In this document: positions 9,001-16,400 of the stretch, one piece after another
How the letters are laid out: every line of letters starts with the position of its first letter
Numbering within the stretch: the first letter of the stretch is position 1
DNA from: an uncultured Bacteroidales bacterium
GTDB lineage: Bacteria > Bacteroidota > Bacteroidia > Bacteroidales > P3
Assembly (NCBI GenBank): GCA_947165255.1
Contig: CAMUZR010000024.1
Coordinates: 1-41,617 of the forward strand
Length of the DNA stretch: 41,617 bases
Direction of reading: 5' to 3'
Program-made: the position numbers and the translations under genes
Notes under the pieces: model-generated
Told to the model about the DNA's origin: nothing
Database searches by the model: none
What the model saw: the letters and a program-made list of their open reading frames with translations, nothing else

Positions 9001-9735
9001 GATGCCGTAAGCCTAGGCGACGGCGGCTCGGCACTCCTCACCTTTGCCACTCCCATCCGCAACGGCGAAGGCCCCGACTTTGCCGTGTTCGAGAATTCGT
9101 TCGACGACCACTTCCTCGAACTGGCCTTTGTTGAGGTAAGCTCCGACGGCCAGCGCTTCGTCCGCTTCCCCGCCACCAGCCTCACCCAAACCGAGACCCA
9201 AACAGGCTCCTCCGGCAGCACCGACCCCACCAGGATAAACAACCTGGCTGGTAAATTCCGCATCGGCTACGGCACCCCCTTCGACCTAGACGAACTCAGC
9301 GACAGCACCGGCATCAACCTCGACAGCATTGTCTACGTCCGCATCGTCGACGTCGTCGGTTCCATCGACCCACAATACGCCACCTACGATGCCTTCGGCC
9401 ATATAGTCAACGACCCCTGGCCTACCAACTTTGGCAGCTGTGGCTTCGACCTGACGGGTGTTGCCGTGCTGAACGAGTATGTGGCGCCCCAGCCCATCGG
9501 CATCGAAGAGGCCGAGTTTGCCATTGAGTCGGTATGGCCCAACCCCACTGCCGACCGCGTGAACGTTGCCATCTCCAAGTCAGCCAATGCCCAACTCTTC
9601 GACCTCACCGGCCGTCAGTTAGGCACTTATAGCCTCCAGCAGGGCACCAACACCATCGACCTATCCATCTTCCCAGAGGGCGTCTACATGCTTCGCATCG
9701 AAGGTACCGCCTGTAAGATTGTCAGAAAACGCTGA
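3025..9735 (+). CDS. Giant T9SS-secreted modular surface protein under B12 riboswitch control
   Basis: The 2236-residue protein starts with a signal peptide (MLKKLLTIGLVLLLWTGAKSQA). A roughly 130-residue module follows (SDVQFWVGTGTNS). Next come five choice-of-anchor-J/cleaved-adhesin-like modules (openings such as LPWTEDFQ, VPYHEDF, IPFVENFD, each with a CW pair), alternating with fibronectin-III-like domains. Three more copies of the first module begin near residues 1455, 1617 and 1766 (SDILYWVGSGSD, SDITCWAGSGSD, SDILFWVGTGSN), with proline/threonine/aspartate linkers. A domain near 1930-2160 carries SLGDGG, PDFAVFENSF and LAFVEVSSDG. The last about 70 residues are a T9SS type A sorting domain (VWPNPTADRVNV ... 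GVYMLRI). The protein should be exported and anchored at or shed from the cell surface. Control by a cobalamin riboswitch suggests a part in corrinoid capture; that is inference, since no BtuB, BtuG or BtuF homologue lies next to it. Modules and secretion are firm, ligand unknown. Confidence 0.85.
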   Translation: MLKKLLTIGLVLLLWTGAKSQATISESDVQFWVGTGTNSTLVCIGWDDATASYTPTVVVWGVHWNGSIHLIDALDSIATYDERFTYNFGSSGFLNWVQYNDSDEGLTLTPSGYNCNNYGMGYGSGTLGSTWLRISTSTCSNYDFTNITNVVYASDPNAVYSCQKAQSLSVVNITETSATVNILDTTYVNDYTVMLYAADSLVDSTVVYTQTLSYFTLTANTPYMVQVFSNCSDGTQTSARTATFRTPCVSVAHSDLPWTEDFQSYNGLSYSSSSVSFVNQVYCWDLKNPYSTSDPYINSSSSVNAAGGKCLYVSSRPTNPTILVLPPFDDSPDGLQLSFDVLSTYRHGFEVGIMTDIAFDSTFTPIATCLPDGSGWTHFDVTFAGFTQGRLALRSNDNGPAYLDNVTVSELPACVRPSQVLVSNVTASSADITITDPNASNHYMVYAAGDSVEIYSNSHTLTNLLPNMRYEVSVRTLCADTVTGTTASAFRTSCGIISVPYHEDFSQFADVSRGFGYAVVDSTLPCWGFLKARSLDRLEIFPPSQSSTYGYGDDGYTMRIYGNYSNSTDIVVLPEFDQDINSLEISFMARPSENGSFGGSLQIGYLTTPSDTNSFVSVSSYASSQFTSGFDLCTGIFLNAPTGARIALRYLPSGGSAKSWYIDEIDVHEMPACVRAQGVRVDSILTDGFTLHVADPTAVNHYRYYLSTNAIIDSADFYDTVTTITGLTASTDYELQVVSICDDGTLTLPHTISVSTLCGPVTEIPFVENFDNWTATQSDGMDRCWNRLYMNSSSRLVTNNYPYCATGSANAYTGFKSLKMYSKGISNDIKEYSVAYLPEFEANLNTLKVSFFYKYGGTTYNINKVRIAVGVSDSVSDTASFTRLATLTPSVIGWNEFEVDLSAYTGTGRHITIMQTSTGTTAITSYIDSLLVDTISSCSRPATLVASNVTAYGATLSWTDPSQAGSYLVRWSDGTTSDSVTVSNDSTYTLSGLTPSTSYTVDISSICWGHPTNARSTTFVTSCAPMPLPWSMNFDNITSTSQLSSCWNRYSGRYLDTASVTLSASTSGWTRSTTAFDGSSHFKVNIYGTNCKYWLVTPEINLSQNATLTFDYMLTDYNNSEAPETTGTGFADDRFVVLATTDGENWTALAKWGSDSSRDDYPLSAVTNIASQASISLSAFTGQNVRLAFYGESTVSGADNDLRIDNLLVSVATPDTTQTPDDPTADTLCSTVQTLPYSIDFSGYVDNHRIRPFMAGAAKPDCWSLLGNGTTQYVSAPNDSSATYFGGIGYSTSTNSFGAIAADNAYLSLIASQIYTGSDPSYIAEVNAVGTRRYAVLPAFDQPLSQTVLSFDHRTNYIGAQLIVGYILTDTSSFVGIDTLAADNRVLHHDTIAFSQYTTMPTSARLAFLWNVTSSTSSVTGPGYRYCGIDNLTVALSAADTTTPADTTVTPTDPVDATIAFSDILYWVGSGSDSAVFIVNYAQPDTAFAWGYLFNGSTTAQTMVSDIDAADPRLTVTGSPSMGGDIRFTLSNGDTLGLSPAGAMGYNFWWTNLNGVSAGAGAGSTLHNGDVFKYGDLNSAIGWDPLGTYYLQEAWVKAPTPVSVPDTTGTPEPPALVDATVSFSDITCWAGSGSDSTALIVSFANPDTAFAWGVLINAQTTAESMLNAVLAVDTNLSITGHPDWGDGQIRYRLSDGTIISRTGTEWIFNIDGVDSWGDDTVWAGSVFKFGDRASGILTGEDAFQRVWTAVPTIVDFCTTDTIPTPVEATIAASDILFWVGTGSNQAVMAVNWADTALAWGYRFDGEATVADMLADIAATDPRFSYVGTGFISDINYIDTAAGMTDTLRVTPGNYWTSSNNGVTDMGMAQTLTNGDFEKWADPAAGIAVDSTYWGDDWGWGYTYVFPMAIHPVTVPDTTGHSSGPDDPEHGPFCGPVGTEGCNAIAADSSAIVAWATGAAITRGPQMISNPEGPLADFGTEADAIGPASTATTDAVSLGDGGSALLTFATPIRNGEGPDFAVFENSFDDHFLELAFVEVSSDGQRFVRFPATSLTQTETQTGSSGSTDPTRINNLAGKFRIGYGTPFDLDELSDSTGINLDSIVYVRIVDVVGSIDPQYATYDAFGHIVNDPWPTNFGSCGFDLTGVAVLNEYVAPQPIGIEEAEFAIESVWPNPTADRVNVAISKSANAQLFDLTGRQLGTYSLQQGTNTIDLSIFPEGVYMLRIEGTACKIVRKR

Positions 9736-9760
9736 TGGCGGTCTGCCAGCATTCTATTTC

Positions 9761-9790
9761 AAAAAAAGAAGCCCTCGGGCTTCTTTTTTT
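9761..9790 (+). terminator. Bidirectional-looking Rho-independent terminator
   Basis: AAAAAAAGAAGCC and GGCTTCTTTTTTT pair perfectly around a CTCG loop, 25 bp after the stop of the giant surface protein. The T7 run on the plus strand ends that transcript, so the GTPase gene downstream needs its own promoter. Confidence 0.9.
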
Positions 9791-9974
9791 GTTCTCTACA
9801 ACACCTATCGAAAAGCCATTGTTCCTCTATGCCATGCCGAAGATCTATAGAGGATATATAGAACAACAATCAAAGGAATAGCGAAGCATCGCACAGCTTT
9901 GATTTTTTTTAGCGCAAAATAATAAAAGGGCTGAAACGGCCGTTATAGGGTGCAGAAAAATAAAAACAATTATT

Positions 9975-11288
9975 ATGCCACGATTCGAATATCATAACAC
10001 CCCTGTGCTGCTGCTGACGGGCTATCTGGGCAGCGGCAAGACCACCTTGGTCAACCACATTCTCACCAATAAGAAAGGCATCAAGTTCGCCGTCATAGTC
10101 AACGACATAGGCGAGGTGAACATCGATGCCTCGCTTATCCAGCAGGGAGGTGTCGTTGGCAAGAAGGACGAGAGCCTCGTGGCTCTGCAAAACGGCTGCA
10201 TCTGCTGCACCTTGAAGCTGGACCTCATCGAGCAGCTGACCGAAATCATGCAGCGCGGCACCTTCGACTATATCGTCATCGAGGCCAGCGGCATCTGCGA
10301 GCCCGAGCCCATCGCCCGCACCATCTGCTCCATCCCCCGCATGGAGGCCAAATACACCCAGTACGGCATTCCACGGCTCGACTGCGTCGTCACCGTCGTC
10401 GACGCCCTGCGGATGCAGAGCGAGTTTGCCAGCGGTGACAAACTGCTGGGCTCCGCCATTGGCGAGGAGGACATCGAAAACCTCATTATCCAGCAGGTGG
10501 AATTCTGCAACATTGTCATGCTGAACAAGGTATCAGAAGTGCAGCGCAAAGATGTGGACCGCCTGCGCCAGATCATCATGCAGCTCAACCCCGGAGTGCA
10601 GATTATCGAAACCGACTACGCCAACATCGACCTCGACGAGATTTTAGACACCCATTTCTTCAACTACGATCGTGCTTCGGGCTCGGCCGGATGGGTGCGC
10701 CAACTGGAACGCCTCACCACCCCCGAGGAGGACGAAGAGGCCAAACGGCCACACCACCACGACGAGGAAGACGAGGAGCATGAGCACCACCATCACCACC
10801 ACGACGAGGACGAAGATGAGGAGGAGGAACACGGACACCACCACCATCATCACGAGGACGACGAGCACGAACACCACCACCATCACCACCACCACGAGGG
10901 AGGCGAGGTGGAGGAATACGGCATCGGCACCTTTGTGTACTACCGCCGTCAGGCCTTCGACATTGACAAGTTCGACCGCTTCGTAAGCGAGCACTGGCCC
11001 AAGAGCGTCATCCGAGCCAAGGGCATCTGCTATTTCTCACACGACACCGACATGTCGTATCTCTTCGAGCAGGCCGGCGTACAGGTGGGCCTTAAAGAAG
11101 CAGGCCAATGGTATGCCACCATGCCGCAGGACCAGCTCAACTACATGCTGGACACCGACGCAGGCCTTGCCCACGACTGGGACGACCAGTACGGCGACCG
11201 CATGGAAAAAATCGTCTTCATCGGCCAGAAGATGGACAAAGAGGCCATCACTCGCGCCCTTGACGAGTGCCTTGTGGATCCCCAATAA
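9975..11288 (+). CDS. CobW/COG0523-family G3E GTPase with long His-rich metal-binding tract
   Basis: A 437-residue metallochaperone-type GTPase. Visible motifs are Walker A GYLGSGKTT (16-24), the metal-binding CICC (75-78) that marks COG0523 proteins, and the Walker B-like VIEASG near 101. The base-specificity motif reads NKVS instead of NKxD. Between residues 250 and 297 lies an acidic tract with 26 histidines in blocks of up to eight, followed by a CobW C-terminal domain. Family members insert or deliver zinc, cobalt or other metals using GTP hydrolysis. The gene stands alone between two terminators, 240 bp after the B12-controlled surface protein. That neighbour hints at cobalt, but zinc handling is just as common in the family and no Zur box was identified. 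The NKVS variant may affect nucleotide preference. Confidence 0.85.
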   Translation: MPRFEYHNTPVLLLTGYLGSGKTTLVNHILTNKKGIKFAVIVNDIGEVNIDASLIQQGGVVGKKDESLVALQNGCICCTLKLDLIEQLTEIMQRGTFDYIVIEASGICEPEPIARTICSIPRMEAKYTQYGIPRLDCVVTVVDALRMQSEFASGDKLLGSAIGEEDIENLIIQQVEFCNIVMLNKVSEVQRKDVDRLRQIIMQLNPGVQIIETDYANIDLDEILDTHFFNYDRASGSAGWVRQLERLTTPEEDEEAKRPHHHDEEDEEHEHHHHHHDEDEDEEEEHGHHHHHHEDDEHEHHHHHHHHEGGEVEEYGIGTFVYYRRQAFDIDKFDRFVSEHWPKSVIRAKGICYFSHDTDMSYLFEQAGVQVGLKEAGQWYATMPQDQLNYMLDTDAGLAHDWDDQYGDRMEKIVFIGQKMDKEAITRALDECLVDPQ

Positions 11289-11400
11289 CAGGCCAGCCCT
11301 ACGTTGCACTCACCCTGCCCCTTGGGTTGGTAGGCAGCCCAGGAGCGGACGTTTCAGCCCTAAGTTGCGGCCGAGAGTGCCCACCGATGGCCTAGAGAAA

Positions 11401-11453
11401 GCAGTCGGGACACCTTAGAGAAGAATCTCCGAGGCATCCCGACTGCCGTTTTT
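11401..11453 (+). terminator. Rho-independent terminator after the GTPase gene
   Basis: GCAGTCGGGA (11401-11410) pairs with TCCCGACTGC (11437-11446). The enclosed sequence can extend the hairpin (CCTTAGAGA with TCTCCGAGG), and T5 follows at 11449-11453. It lies between convergent genes. Confidence 0.8.
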
Positions 11454-11475
11454 ATCAAAACGACCCGAAATGACT

Positions 11476-12510
11476 TTACCAGAGGACGACGTGCACATAT
11501 TTAATATGCGTCCGCCGGTAGGTGTAAACGATGTGGAGGGTGCCGTCGTCGCCTTGGATGAGGGAGGGGTAGGAATATTCGCCCTCGGCATCTTCGAGGG
11601 TGAGGACCTGGGTCCAGTGGCGGCCATCGCGCGACAGGGCCAGCACCAACGGGGTGCGGGGGCCGAACTGGCTGCCGGGGTTGAGCCCGGCGGGGGTGTA
11701 CACCATGGCATGGAGGCCGTCGGAAAGGGTCATGGCATCGATGCCGGAGTTGTTGCTGGGTATGTCGGTAAGGCGCATGGGGCTCCAGTGGCGGCCTTTG
11801 TCGGTGCTGAAGGTTTCGGCCAGGAAGCCATTGCGGGTGCGCATGAGGGCCAAGAGGGTGTCGGGGGACAAGGTGAGGATGGCAGGCTGGATGGCCCGGA
11901 TGGTGGTGTCGCGCGGCACCTCGACACGATGCCAACGGAGGCCACGGTTGATGGATATTTCGAAATGGGGCTGCCAGTCGGGCTCGTCGCTGGATGGGGC
12001 TATCATCATACGTCCAAGGCCAAGGGGCTTGTTCTTGATGGCACCCTGAAGCCCTGAAGGCAGCTGTTGGGGCTGAGACCAGGTGCGGCCGCCGTCGTTG
12101 GAGCGCATCAGGTGTCCCACCCACTCGGGAATGTACAGCCCTGTCTTGTAAAAGAGCATGATCTCGCCTTTCTTGCCTGGCACACGGCTGAGCACGGGAT
12201 TCCAGCAGGGGTGCTGCGTGTGGTCGTCGATGCGGCCTGTGGCAATGCGCTGGGGAGGGGTCCAGGTGGAGGCATTCTTGTCTTTGCGACAGGACCAGAT
12301 GCTGACATCGGGGCTGCCCTCGTAGGCACCGCCAAAGAAGGCCACGAGAAGGTCGCCTTCGTCGGTCTGGCAGATGGTGGCAGCATGGCAGGAGGGAAAT
12401 TCGGCCTGCCTATAGAGCAAACCGGAGTCGAGCACTAGGACCCGCGGCAAGGTTTGAGCCGCAAGGGAAAGGGCGGGAAGCAGGAGCAAAAGTGCAAGGG
12501 AACGCTTCAT
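11476..12510 (-). CDS. Sialidase-like (BNR/Asp-box, COG4692 type) secreted glycosidase homologue
   Basis: The start at 12510 (MKRSLALLLLLPALSLAAQ) is chosen because it gives a clean signal peptide and lies 2 bp after the stop of the upstream nuclease gene. An in-frame start 63 bp further upstream would overlap that gene and spoil the signal. The roughly 344-residue protein has the predicted-neuraminidase pattern: FPSCHAATI, VAFFGGAYEGSPDVSIW, CWNPVL, an Asp-box SNDGGRTW, GAIKNKPL, and a second block around DKGRHWSP. These suit a six-bladed propeller acting on glycans in the periplasm or outside the cell. Members of this group are often called sialidases without proof, so the true substrate is uncertain. 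It is the second gene of a two-gene operon with an S1/P1 nuclease. Confidence 0.8.
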   Translation of the reverse strand: MKRSLALLLLLPALSLAAQTLPRVLVLDSGLLYRQAEFPSCHAATICQTDEGDLLVAFFGGAYEGSPDVSIWSCRKDKNASTWTPPQRIATGRIDDHTQHPCWNPVLSRVPGKKGEIMLFYKTGLYIPEWVGHLMRSNDGGRTWSQPQQLPSGLQGAIKNKPLGLGRMMIAPSSDEPDWQPHFEISINRGLRWHRVEVPRDTTIRAIQPAILTLSPDTLLALMRTRNGFLAETFSTDKGRHWSPMRLTDIPSNNSGIDAMTLSDGLHAMVYTPAGLNPGSQFGPRTPLVLALSRDGRHWTQVLTLEDAEGEYSYPSLIQGDDGTLHIVYTYRRTHIKYVHVVLW

Positions 12511-12512
12511 CT

Positions 12513-13295
12513 TCAGCCGTAGATTTCGTTTAACAACATGGCCAGCCGGATGCCGCTGGCATAGAGCTGCCATTCCATCTTAGGGGTGAAATGGTAGGCA
12601 AAGTGCCAGCAGTTGCCATCCCAAGCGTGGTAGTAGTCGTATATTTCGTTGGTGAGGGCGTAGTTGTGGCGGAGGAGGTCGGCCTCGGACATTCGAGAGA
12701 TGACTTTCTTTTGGTCGGCCAGGTGGTTTTCGAGATATTCGGCGTACTCGCTGTAGCTGTAACGGGTGGCCTCGATGAGGCCATCGTCCCATACGCGGTG
12801 GAGATTGTAAGGCTGGCTGAACCACTCCAGATAGACTCTGTTGCCCCCCAGGTCGTCGAGATGGGCAGTGTGCATGGGGCAGAAACGGTCGCCCATGAGG
12901 TGTATGACAAAGCGCAGGGCATCGACATTGGAGGGGTCTTGGCGCAGCAGGGCCACCAAACTATCCATGGCGCGGAAAAGGTTGCCGCCCACCTTGGGAT
13001 AGTCGGTGAGGGTGGCGATGAGGACGGAGTCGGAAAGGCCGGCGTCGAAGTCCTGGAAATGCCAGTCGTAGCTTTGGGGATAGATGGTGTCGCTCTTGAT
13101 TTCATCGGCCCAGTTGGAATAGTAGACTATACCGTGGGGACCCAACACTTTGTCTATATGGCGTCGGGCTCGGGGGGTGAGATTGTCGTAGGCCACTTGG
13201 GCTACAACACGATGGCCTATCTTACCCCAGGCAAGGATTTGTTGGGAGGGAAACGATAGCAGCACTAGGAAGAGGCTAAAATGTATTTTACGCAT
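12513..13295 (-). CDS. S1/P1-type zinc-dependent nuclease, secreted
   Basis: A 260-residue protein with a signal peptide ending at LA before W23. S1/P1 nucleases use the mature N-terminal tryptophan as a zinc ligand, so cleavage there fits. All other trinuclear-zinc ligands can be placed: H28, D64 (NWAD), H79 (WHF), H132 and D136 (HLMGD), H142 and then H166/D170 (NLHRVWD). The usual HQPxH segment reads FCPMH, a mild variant. Family members cleave single-stranded DNA and RNA and 3'-nucleotides, here probably in the periplasm for nucleotide salvage. It is the promoter-proximal gene of an operon; the sialidase-like gene starts 2 bp after its stop. Confidence 0.9.
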   Translation of the reverse strand: MRKIHFSLFLVLLSFPSQQILAWGKIGHRVVAQVAYDNLTPRARRHIDKVLGPHGIVYYSNWADEIKSDTIYPQSYDWHFQDFDAGLSDSVLIATLTDYPKVGGNLFRAMDSLVALLRQDPSNVDALRFVIHLMGDRFCPMHTAHLDDLGGNRVYLEWFSQPYNLHRVWDDGLIEATRYSYSEYAEYLENHLADQKKVISRMSEADLLRHNYALTNEIYDYYHAWDGNCWHFAYHFTPKMEWQLYASGIRLAMLLNEIYG

Positions 13296-13321
13296 ATTTG
13301 CTGTGAGAGAGTTTTCGGATG

Positions 13322-13352
13322 CAAAAATACGTTTTTTTTTGCTTCTAACAAA
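13322..13352 (-). promoter_or_regulatory. Full Bacteroidetes-type promoter for the nuclease/sialidase operon
   Basis: Read on the minus strand, TTTG (13352-13349) is followed after 19 bases by TATTTTTG (13329-13322), the classic TTTG-N19-TAnnTTTG arrangement. It is 27 bp upstream of the start codon at 13295. It abuts the terminator of the preceding minus-strand gene. Confidence 0.85.
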
Positions 13353-13389
13353 AAAAAAGAGGCTCCAGCGGAATTGGAGCCTCTTTTTT
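13353..13389 (-). terminator. Terminator of the T9SS two-gene operon
   Basis: GAGGCTCC (13359-13366) pairs with GGAGCCTC (13376-13383) with a 9-base loop. A6 and T6 flank it, so it can work on both strands. It sits 25 bp past the stop of the 2300-residue protein gene and directly borders the next promoter. Confidence 0.9.
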
Positions 13390-13413
13390 GATAAGAATGA
13401 TTAGATGCTAGGA

Positions 13414-16400
13414 CTAGCGCACCACTAGTTTACGAACCACACTGACTTGGTCGGAGATGATACGGACGAAATAGGTGCCTTGGGCCAGGCCTTCGACGTT
13501 CATTTCTTTGGCGCAGTCGCCTGAACAGTCGATGGTTTGGCTGCTGACGGTGCGTCCATTCATGTCGACAACTTCGATCTGTACTGACCCATTGACGCCG
13601 CTGACGGTGATGGTGGTGGCATCGCTGGTGGGGTTGGGATAGATGCTGAAGGCAATACCATCGCCGATTTCCTCAATGCCGACGGCAAGGGGCGTGGTGA
13701 AAGTGACGAGGGATGACCAGTTGCTATGGACCTCTGGAGTGCAGGCAGAGCGGACATAGACATCATATTCGGTCTCGTCATCCAGACCAGTGATGGTGTA
13801 GGGATGGGAGCTAACGGTAACGGTGGTGCCATTGCCTTGGTTGAAACCATGGAAGCCATAGGTTATCTGCCACTCGGACTCCTCGCCGCTGACGGCCCAG
13901 TCGACAACGGCCGAATGAGAGGTGACCTGAGAGACGGTAACACCGGTCACTGGAGTGCAGGTGGGCGTGGTGAAGTTGATGGTTTCGCTCCAGTCGCTGT
14001 AGGTGGTAGCGGAACACATGGACTGAACGGTGACGCCGTAGGTGACGCCAGGCTCGAGGCTGCCGATGGTGGCAGTGTTGCTGTAGACAGTGTCGGAGCT
14101 GCTGAAAGAAGGATTGGAAATGCTTACGACATAGGCCACGGCATGGCCGCTGAGGTCGGCATTCCAGTTGAGGGTGACGCTTTGAAAGTCGGCTTCGACC
14201 ACATTCAGGCCTTCTACCTGATAGCACTCAAGCGTATCGGTTACACAGTTGGTGGTGGCCCAGAAGGAGTAGGAGGTGTCGTTGCAGATGCTGCGGACAC
14301 GATACTCGTAGCGGGTGTTGGGCTCGAGGTTGGCGAAGGTATAGGTGTGGCTGGTGATGCGGGTAGGTTCGGGCCAAGCCTGGTTGGGAGTGCGGATGGC
14401 GACATCGAAACTATTGGCGGGGCTGTTCCAAGTGGCAGCGATGGAAGTGGAGCCGACGTTAGAGTTGGTGAAAACAGGACGTGTGCATGACTCGGTGCCG
14501 TATACCACCACGCTGTCGAGCAGGATGCCCAGGCCGAAACCCGAATGGGCCTTGAAACCGACCTGATAGGTGGAAGTGGTGTGGGGCAGCATGACGGTGT
14601 CGGCCTGCCAATTGGTGATACTGGTGTTCCAAGAGGCAAGGTAGTGCCATGCGGAGTCGGGATGGACACGGTATACCACGGCCAAGGTGTCTTGGTCTGT
14701 TCCCCATGCGGGCTGCGCATGGAAGAAGGTCATCATTACTTCGTCGTCGCTCATGATGTTGAGCATGGGGGATACGAGGGTGGTGGTGTAGCCCAGGTAG
14801 CTATTGACGGAGAAACGTGCGTTGTATTCACCTGTGGCTGCGCCGGACATGCCGCCATAGGCGTTGCCGCCACGGCCGACGGTCCAGCCCACGTCGCCGG
14901 TTTGGTAGTTCTGCGACCAGCAGGCAATACCGTTCTCGAAATCTTCGACCCAGGGGAAGTTGTTGATAACGCTGTCGCAACCGGTGAGGCAAGTGACCAT
15001 GGAGGCGAAGCCGGTGTCGGTGGCAGAGCAGATAGGACGGACGTATATGTCGTAGGATGTAGTGGGTGCGAGACCGTTGAGGGTGATGTGGTTGGTGGTG
15101 GCCAGGATATGGGTGCCGGTGCCGGCAGCAAAGCCTGTGACGCCGTATTCTACCATCCAGCTAGAGGCGGAACCAGCCGTCCAGTCGACATCGATATTGG
15201 AAGCGGAGGCAGAACTGGCTGTGAGGTTTTCAGGAGCCGGACAGGTAATGAGACTCATGCTGATGTTGTCGATGGCGGCGGGAGGATTGGAACCCATGGC
15301 CCCGTCGTTGATCCATACGAGAGTGAGGTAGTAGTTGCCCGCATTGAGGCGGATGCTGTTCTGGTCGTACTGCCAGGTGTTGCGAAGGTTGCGTTTGCCG
15401 CCGTCCAAAGCGACCCAACCGGTGGGAAGGGTGTTGCTGTAGCGGTTGACCGCGGTGAAGGAGGTGGAGAAGTCGTAGTCCTCGGGTACCAGAGCCACAC
15501 GCATAAGGTCGTAGCTTCCCTCGCCTTGGCAACGCCAGTCGTAGCTGATGGCATAGGAGCTATCGTAGGGTACCTGTAGATAGGTGATGGCAAAACAGAT
15601 AGATTGGTTGGTGTTGGTGTAGGCGTTGGTGGAGCCGCCGTCGTTGGTGACGTAGAGGCTGTTGCTGCCACCGTGGTTGACAGCGTTGCCGACGTGCCAG
15701 CCGTTGGAGCCTGTGAGCTGATAGATAGTGAAGGTATTGGTGGTGTCCTCAAAGTCGTTGAAGTAAGGCAGGAAATGGGGGTCGGCGGCCAAAGTGGCGA
15801 AGTTGCCGGAAAGGAGGTCGCTGGTGCCGTTGGGACAATTGTTCACGACCCAAACATAGTAGGAGGTGACGGCTGAGAGACCCGTGAAGCTATAGGAAGT
15901 GGTGGGGACGGTATCGGTGAGGAAGGCATCGGCCAGATTGCTGGTGGTGCTGATAGAGACGATGTAGCTGCCATTGTTGCTGGTGTCGGTCCAGTTGATG
16001 GTGGCGGTGGTCATGCCTACAGCGCTGGTGAGGAGGTTGCTCAATTCAGCACATCCGTTGTTGTAGTTGAGTGAGAGGTCGTCGATATAGAAAGAGCCAT
16101 AGCCTGTGCCATAGGTACGGATGCAGATAAAGTGGCAGGAGTCGGGAGCAGCGCTAAGGTCGATGCGCATGCGCTGCCAGTCGCTTCCAGTGCCGGTGTA
16201 GGTAACGGTGTCGATTGGGACGAAGGTGCTTTGATCGTTCTGGTCGCTGAGCACACCAACTTCGGCCTCATAAGTGTAGTAGGATGGCGAGGGACCTAAC
16301 ATGTAGAATTTCAGGATAAGGCTGTCTACGTTGTCCATCTCGGGCAGAGCCAGCCAGCAGTTGGCGTAGGGGTACATACACATACTATTGGATCCACCAT

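Noticed and set aside
10644..10994. Minus-strand frame rich in Val and Leu
   Set aside because: It is the antisense of the His-rich tract of the GTPase (CAC codons read as GTG), not a membrane protein.
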